Of a DNA stretch of 35,314 nt, positions 31,010 through 35,314 are shown piece by piece. A program made the translations under genes and the position numbers. How positions within the stretch are numbered: the first letter of the stretch is position 1; each line of letters begins with the position of its first letter. Below the pieces are notes generated by a model. That model searched no databases. It was not told the origin of the DNA and saw only the letters and a list, made by a program, of their open reading frames with translations. Source of the DNA: Saprospiraceae bacterium (GTDB lineage Bacteria > Bacteroidota > Bacteroidia > Bacteroidales > JAIPBB01); the NCBI GenBank assembly GCA_021739805.1, contig JAIPBB010000011.1, positions 1 to 35,314 on the forward strand. The letters run 5' to 3'.

Positions 31010-31155
31010 CTTAAATTGACAATTGTCAATTGCTAAATTGTTTACCCTGTGGAATGTTAAACGAAGTGAACTATTCCAACAGGGTTAAATTGTTGAATTG
31101 TTCGATTGTTCAATTGTTACATTGTTCAATTGTTACATTGTTTGATTGTTAAACC
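31010..31155. repeat. Intergenic ATTGTTCAATTGTT repeats
   Basis: Units such as GACAATTGTCAATTG, then after the hairpin at 31041-31089, ATTGTTCGATTGTTCAATTGTTACATTG. Part of the 637-base non-coding gap between the divergent receiver and lipoprotein genes. Confidence 0.7.
31041..31089. repeat. Hairpin element with ACCCTGTGGAAT / ATTCCAACAGGGT arms
   Basis: Arms TTTACCCTGTGGAAT (31041-31055) and ATTCCAACAGGGTTAAA (31073-31089) pair with two single-base bulges. The interior GTTAAACGAAGTGAAC is itself partly self-complementary. It sits inside the ATTGTT repeat tract as a self-contained insertion. Confidence 0.65.
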
Positions 31156-31246
31156 AGCTAGTCATTCCGAGTTAAAACACCCTGAAATGGGAGCATATTT
31201 TAAATGACAAAAATTTAATTGAAATTCAGACTTTTAAATTTCGTAG

Positions 31247-31308
31247 AAAACTATCCCCCTTATTTAAGAGCCTGTCCCGTTTTTTCGGGAGGGATTATAG
31301 GGGGTTTT
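31247..31308. repeat. Nested inverted repeat with CCCCCT / AGGGGG arms
   Basis: Outer arms AAAACTATCCCCCTTA (31247-31262) and TATAGGGGGTTTT (31296-31308); inner hairpin TCCCG-TTTTTT-CGGGA (31275-31290). Much more GC-rich than its surroundings, with no coding potential. Confidence 0.6.
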
Positions 31309-31427
31309 AGAAAATAAATGAATCCTATTAATAAGTCGATTATTGGTTTTGAATATAATGACTAAACTATTTCATCCTTTTTTCATATAAAAGAATTCCA
31401 TCACATTTATTATTAATAAAAGAATAT

Positions 31428-31435
31428 TATCTTTG
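31428..31435 (+). promoter_or_regulatory. Promoter -7 element of the tandem lipoprotein operon
   Basis: TATCTTTG is an exact TAnnTTTG with TTTA at 31406-31409 (18-base spacing) as a near match to the -33 TTTG. It is 63 bases before the ATG at 31499. Confidence 0.5.
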
Positions 31436-31498
31436 TTAGGGTGAACTAAAATTAAGAAATACAGCGTTTTGGTTTATAAGGAATATTTACTTTGGATT

Positions 31499-32428
31499 AT
31501 GAAGAAAAGTAAAACTAAATACTACAAATTAATTAGCATTATGCTGATTTTCTGTGTCGCACTCTCATGTGATAATACCACGCCTTTAAAACCAGAACAA
31601 AATGAAATAAAAGATACAACAACAATAAATCATATACGCTTTGCAAGTGGAGCTGTTGACTCAATTTTAATGGCTCAAAGAATAGAAGAAATTGCTAAAA
31701 TTGAGCATGAATTAGTTTGGTTACGTTTAATATACAGGGAAATATATACTAAGGTAAGTAGTGATTCTCTACTTAGTATTAAGGATATCTTTTATAAAAA
31801 ATTTAATGATCTTATTTTAATGAGAGATTCGTGGGATTATCCATTCACAGAATTACAAAATACTGGAATTCCAATGAAAAAATCCAAGGATAACAGAATT
31901 AGAACTTTTACATTCTTGATAGATGCTACAGATAATGAGTATGTTTATGAATCTATTATTCAGTTTCTGGATTCAAAAAATGAAATCAAAAAAGAAAAAT
32001 TTTATACTAAAAGTTATGACAATTATCTCAATAGTTATACTACATACAACAAAAAACAAAATAAAGGATTTCTTGATGATAGCGGAATTTATGGACTTCA
32101 TGTTGTTAATATAGAAAATATCAATCACTATTTATTATTAAGTAAGTGGATAAAACGAGAATTTGGTAGGTTTGAGTTTGCTCAAGTATTTTGCATTCAG
32201 AATGATTCACTAAAAAGGATTAGATGCTTTCCTAAAAACAAGAATTACAGTGACGTTCTGGCTATTGATGCCTGTTGGCATTGTAATGTAGATTTAGAGT
32301 TTGACACCGCAAATATGATACTTCAACATAATGAGATTAAAACAACTCAAGGATTTCGTCATCCAACAAAAAACAAAATCAAATTTAAATTTGAAAATGG
32401 AAAATTTAAGAAATTGAAGGATAAATAA
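31499..32428 (+). CDS. Uncharacterised lipoprotein, first of a tandem pair
   Basis: 309 residues from the ATG at 31499; an upstream TTG at 31469 is possible but adds residues before the signal peptide. Lipoprotein leader LISIMLIFCVALSCDN (modified Cys near residue 24). The mature part is helical then beta-rich, with SWDYPFTELQN, IIQFLDSKNEIK, QVFCIQNDSLKRIRCF, DVLAIDACWHC and the C-terminal FENGKFKKLKDK. No known domain is recognised. These same blocks recur in the next gene, so the two are paralogues throughout. 31 bases separate them. Confidence 0.72.
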   Translation: MKKSKTKYYKLISIMLIFCVALSCDNTTPLKPEQNEIKDTTTINHIRFASGAVDSILMAQRIEEIAKIEHELVWLRLIYREIYTKVSSDSLLSIKDIFYKKFNDLILMRDSWDYPFTELQNTGIPMKKSKDNRIRTFTFLIDATDNEYVYESIIQFLDSKNEIKKEKFYTKSYDNYLNSYTTYNKKQNKGFLDDSGIYGLHVVNIENINHYLLLSKWIKREFGRFEFAQVFCIQNDSLKRIRCFPKNKNYSDVLAIDACWHCNVDLEFDTANMILQHNEIKTTQGFRHPTKNKIKFKFENGKFKKLKDK

Positions 32429-32459
32429 TTTTCTTATACTTTTCTCTAAAGATATAGAC

Positions 32460-33488
32460 ATGAAAATAAGCAAGACAAAATATTGGAATCTAATTAGCAT
32501 CATGCTGATTTTCTGTGTCGCACTCTCATGTGATAACGCTACTAACACTAAATCCAAACAAAATGAATTGAATTCAACAAGCAAAGAACTGTTAGTTGAA
32601 GAAAGCAATAAACCTATTAACGATTCAATTCCAAAGATAATAACATTTACTGATTCGGTTAGGGCAATTAACAATCATAAGAATAAAGTAATAAATAAAA
32701 AATTAGATTCATTTAGTTTGGATTCACAAAACGAAAAATACGATTCTATTGTAATACTTGAACAAGAACTTATACATCTATTGAAAACAATAAAGACTTT
32801 TCAATTTAAGTTAAATGCTGGTCATTCTTCTAAAACAATGTCTGATTCAATAGAGCAATTAAGATCCACTTATTATGAAAAAAAGCATAAATTAATTTCA
32901 CATAGACAATCATGGGGTTATTCTTTTAAGAAATTGCAAAATGAGACAGGAATAAAAATATGTAAATCAAATGATGGTAAAATTAGAAGTATATCCTGGT
33001 TAGCAGTTGTAGATTATCATGATTATTATTATTCGTCATTAATTCAGTTTTTAAACAAGAATAATGAAATAAAATCCCAGGAAATAGAAACCAAGGATTA
33101 TAAAAGTGATACTTTACACCTCTTCGATTTTGAATTCTTATCAACGGGTATTTACAAATTGTATGAAATAGACGAAGATTCATGCCATTTGTATTTGGTA
33201 TTAAGTGAAGGACAGACCTCTGAAAGTAAATATGTATCAGCTCAGGTTTTTAAACTTATTAATGATTCTTTGGTACAACAATCATGTTTTTATGGATATC
33301 CGGATGTGTTGATAATTCATTCAATGAGGCTAATTACAATTGATCTTAAGTATGATGAAAAGAATAAGATTTTACAACACAATAAATATCTTTGGCCTGA
33401 ATATGATCCAGACGAAGTTATTACAGGAGATGGTATCGTTAGATATAAGTTTAAGAATGGGAAATTTAAGAAATTGAAGGATGAATAA
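32460..33488 (+). CDS. Uncharacterised lipoprotein, second of the tandem pair
   Basis: 342 residues. Leader LISIMLIFCVALSCDN is identical to that of the preceding protein. An Asn/Ser/Lys-rich linker is longer here (about 25-95), then shared blocks: SWGYSFKKLQN, LIQFLNKNNEIK, QVFKLINDSLVQQSCF, PDVLIIHSM, ILQHN, and the C-terminal FKNGKFKKLKDE. At DNA level 32491-32536 matches 31530-31575 with one mismatch, while the mature parts are far more diverged. It overlaps the next gene by 8 bases. Function unknown; outer-membrane or periplasm-facing lipoprotein. Confidence 0.72.
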   Translation: MKISKTKYWNLISIMLIFCVALSCDNATNTKSKQNELNSTSKELLVEESNKPINDSIPKIITFTDSVRAINNHKNKVINKKLDSFSLDSQNEKYDSIVILEQELIHLLKTIKTFQFKLNAGHSSKTMSDSIEQLRSTYYEKKHKLISHRQSWGYSFKKLQNETGIKICKSNDGKIRSISWLAVVDYHDYYYSSLIQFLNKNNEIKSQEIETKDYKSDTLHLFDFEFLSTGIYKLYEIDEDSCHLYLVLSEGQTSESKYVSAQVFKLINDSLVQQSCFYGYPDVLIIHSMRLITIDLKYDEKNKILQHNKYLWPEYDPDEVITGDGIVRYKFKNGKFKKLKDE

Positions 33489-34233
33489 TAAAATTAAAAT
33501 TACTGTTTTAATTCTGACAATTATCACTCTGCTTGTAAGCTGCAATTTTTTATTGGTAGCTCAACCAAGTATGGATAAATACTATACTTCTATAAGGATT
33601 GAATGGGAGCTAGAAGACAACAACTCTTCATATCAATATTTACAAGATTCACTTGAGTATGGTTTTTTAGGATTCTATGAAAGTAGTAGTTATGGTGCTG
33701 ATTCTGTTTTAAAGTATCTAAATAATTCTCTTTGTTGTCCAACTGATTCCGCCGGGAGTTTAGTTACGGCAATGATAATGGGTTTTAAACCAATGTTTTT
33801 TTGTGATTCATTCGAATCGGGTAAGCATCCAAATTTATCAATTGGTCGTTATAGGAGTGTTAGGAATACTGGAATATTTGAAGGAAGCAAAATTGAATAT
33901 TTTAATTCTTCTGCTTATAGAGATTCTGAAAATAATTTTTTGATATTTTTTATTATGCGAGATAAATCATCAGCCGATTATAAATTAATTGCCATAAGAG
34001 ATATGAATGGGCCTCAGGAATATCACCTCACCTTTAAAGTGGACTCCTTTGATTTCAAATTAATGCCAGAGGTTTCTTATTTCGATCTTGTTGATATTAA
34101 ATCTGAATATTATCCATCCAAAATTTTTGAAGAATCTGAAAGTGGACTAGTCTTCTATAAAACACTATATTCCATTTCAAATCATAAAACATCACTTAAA
34201 GAAATTGAAAGAATACTATTAAATTCACAATAA
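33481..34233 (+). CDS. Uncharacterised lipoprotein
   Basis: 250 residues. Leader VLILTIITLLVSCN gives a lipobox (LVSC), with an alternative Sec cleavage after LLVAQ. The mature part has a Cys pair (SLCCPTDS), a further Cys (FFCDS), several Ser/Tyr-rich strands and ends KTSLKEIERILLNSQ. It does not share the blocks of the two upstream lipoproteins. The start overlaps the upstream stop by 8 bases, so the three genes are one operon. No recognised family. Confidence 0.68.
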   Translation: MNNKIKITVLILTIITLLVSCNFLLVAQPSMDKYYTSIRIEWELEDNNSSYQYLQDSLEYGFLGFYESSSYGADSVLKYLNNSLCCPTDSAGSLVTAMIMGFKPMFFCDSFESGKHPNLSIGRYRSVRNTGIFEGSKIEYFNSSAYRDSENNFLIFFIMRDKSSADYKLIAIRDMNGPQEYHLTFKVDSFDFKLMPEVSYFDLVDIKSEYYPSKIFEESESGLVFYKTLYSISNHKTSLKEIERILLNSQ

Positions 34234-34304
34234 AAATATTATGAAAATAGTTCTTGAATACATGCAAGTAGGCTTTAGTACAAATACTAAATAATTAAAA
34301 AAAA

Positions 34305-35314
34305 ATGAGCAAGTTTACACCATATATTATATTAGTTTCTGTAATTATCAGTTATAATATTTCACAAAACACCATAGTTAATCAGAGTGTGGAATCTGAT
34401 ACTTCAAGTTTAGCTTCCAATTCTATTAAAGATACTATTCCTGAAATATCAGGTGAGGAATTTTCAAAACAGCTTGAAGCTCATAAAATAACTAATTTGC
34501 CTTACGAAATTAAATCTCGTATCCGGTTGCCTAATCATAAATGGGAGGATTCGAGTGATTATGAGATGATTTGGCCTATTAGTTTCAAGCGAGAAACATC
34601 ACTTACAAGCCTGGATAAATATTATAAGTTTAAAGATATTAATGGCTTAGACAAGGTTAACAATACTTATTCATCTAATGAAAATGAAATTGATTCTAAT
34701 TGGAATTTAATATTGCTTGAAAGATTTGAGCCTAATAATGATTCAATTGAAGTACTGTTATTGTCTTCTAATTGTTTGAGTTCAGGATTTGTAATTTGGA
34801 TTATTGCAACTTATGATATGAAAAATATGGAAAAAATAGATAATGCTATTATTGGTGTTTTTGAAATTCCCGGAGATATGTACGAGGAATCTTATTTTAA
34901 AATTAAAGGTAATTATTCAATCAATTGTATATTTTCTACACATTATGAAAGTAATCCTGATTATGTTGAAACGGATTATCAAATTAAACCTAATGGTAAA
35001 ATTGAAAAGGTATTGACCCAATACTATTCGTATGATATTGGTTATGACGAAGAAGGAGATAATTTATTAAGTTATTCAAACTCAGTTGATGGTTATTATG
35101 TTGAATTTTTTTTAGGAGAACTCGCAAATTTCAGTGAAGACGAAGTCAAAGAATGTGATTATCCTAATTGCATGCTAAGCTATAAAAAAAACGGCATAAT
35201 TGATTCTTCATTTATTCTTACAAAACCAATAGTATTATATGATAATCAAAATAGAAAATGGTTGCATATTTACAGCTATAAAACTATTGATTTTGAATAT
35301 TCAAAAAGTAATGT
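34305..35314 (+). CDS. Exported protein of unknown function, 3' end cut off by window
   Basis: From the ATG at 34305 the frame stays open for 336 codons to the right edge. Signal-peptide-like start MSKFTPYIILVSVIISYNIS followed by a Ser/Thr/Asn-rich linker, then a beta-rich region (LLERFEPNNDSIEVLLLSSN; VFEIPGDMYEESYFKIKGNYSI; KVLTQYYSYDIGYDEEGDN). The Ser/Asn linker plus beta-rich body resembles the layout of the three upstream proteins. It lies 71 bases after the 33481 gene on the same strand, so it probably belongs to the same cluster. No family recognised. Confidence 0.65.
   Translation, partial: MSKFTPYIILVSVIISYNISQNTIVNQSVESDTSSLASNSIKDTIPEISGEEFSKQLEAHKITNLPYEIKSRIRLPNHKWEDSSDYEMIWPISFKRETSLTSLDKYYKFKDINGLDKVNNTYSSNENEIDSNWNLILLERFEPNNDSIEVLLLSSNCLSSGFVIWIIATYDMKNMEKIDNAIIGVFEIPGDMYEESYFKIKGNYSINCIFSTHYESNPDYVETDYQIKPNGKIEKVLTQYYSYDIGYDEEGDNLLSYSNSVDGYYVEFFLGELANFSEDEVKECDYPNCMLSYKKNGIIDSSFILTKPIVLYDNQNRKWLHIYSYKTIDFEYSKSN

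Noticed and set aside
32294..32674. Minus-strand frame spanning the end of one lipoprotein and the start of the next
   Set aside because: Shadow frame across the junction; hydrophobic content comes from the reverse of Lys/Asn-rich DNA.

Overview
The window is about 35 kb of AT-rich DNA from an uncultured or little-studied anaerobic member of the Bacteroidota, most likely Bacteroidales-like. The evidence is: a subtilase with a type IX secretion (T9SS) C-terminal sorting domain; several promoters of the Bacteroidota form TAnnTTTG with almost no Shine-Dalgarno sequences; many signal-peptide proteins and lipoproteins of Bacteroidota type; and a GDP-heptose gene set. An NAD-type [FeFe]-hydrogenase with all three maturases points to a fermentative, H2-producing or H2-cycling life. 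No tRNA, rRNA, CRISPR array, transposase or prophage was seen.

Layout. 1-6.9 kb: the 3' part of an M16 peptidase, a SlyD-like FKBP isomerase (minus strand), a PLP-dependent sulfur amino acid lyase with a clear terminator, a patatin/surface-antigen fusion and a tiny very basic lipoprotein-like protein. 7-11.9 kb (minus strand): a T9SS-exported subtilase, a lipoprotein, the tRNA thiolase mnmA, a 48-bp tandem repeat and a MORN-repeat protein. 12-14.4 kb (minus): gmhA, hddC and gmhB of GDP-D-glycero-D-manno-heptose synthesis. A four-helix-bundle (S23/IVS-type) gene bounded by inverted repeats sits between gmhA and hddC. 14.4-15.6 kb: an exported protein and a decayed toxin-antitoxin pair. 15.6-18.5 kb (plus): a tightly overlapping four-gene envelope operon with yidD. 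18.8-19.3 kb: a TM2 protein.

19.4-30.9 kb (minus) is the metabolic core. In transcription order it holds a lone receiver domain, a small four-helix membrane protein, an SDR/epimerase with a long helical C-terminal extension, then hydC (NuoE-like), hydB (NuoF-like), hydA, hydG, a Crp/Fnr regulator, hydF and hydE. HydABC would couple NADH (probably with ferredoxin) to H2. HydG makes the CO/CN ligands of the H-cluster, HydE completes the diiron precursor and HydF is its scaffold. A hairpin terminator after hydA and repeat-filled gaps around hydF suggest several transcription units.

31.4-35.3 kb (plus): two tandem paralogous lipoproteins whose leader sequences are almost identical at DNA level although the mature parts have diverged, followed by two further unknown exported proteins, the last cut by the window end.

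Many intergenic gaps are filled with short-period degenerate repeats and hairpin elements. The most unusual signals are the inverted-repeat-bounded four-helix-bundle gene, the HydA active-site motif in which a cysteine seems to have moved, the stop-codon-linked GGCTAAGGAGAAGG motif at three genes, and the homogenised lipoprotein leaders.
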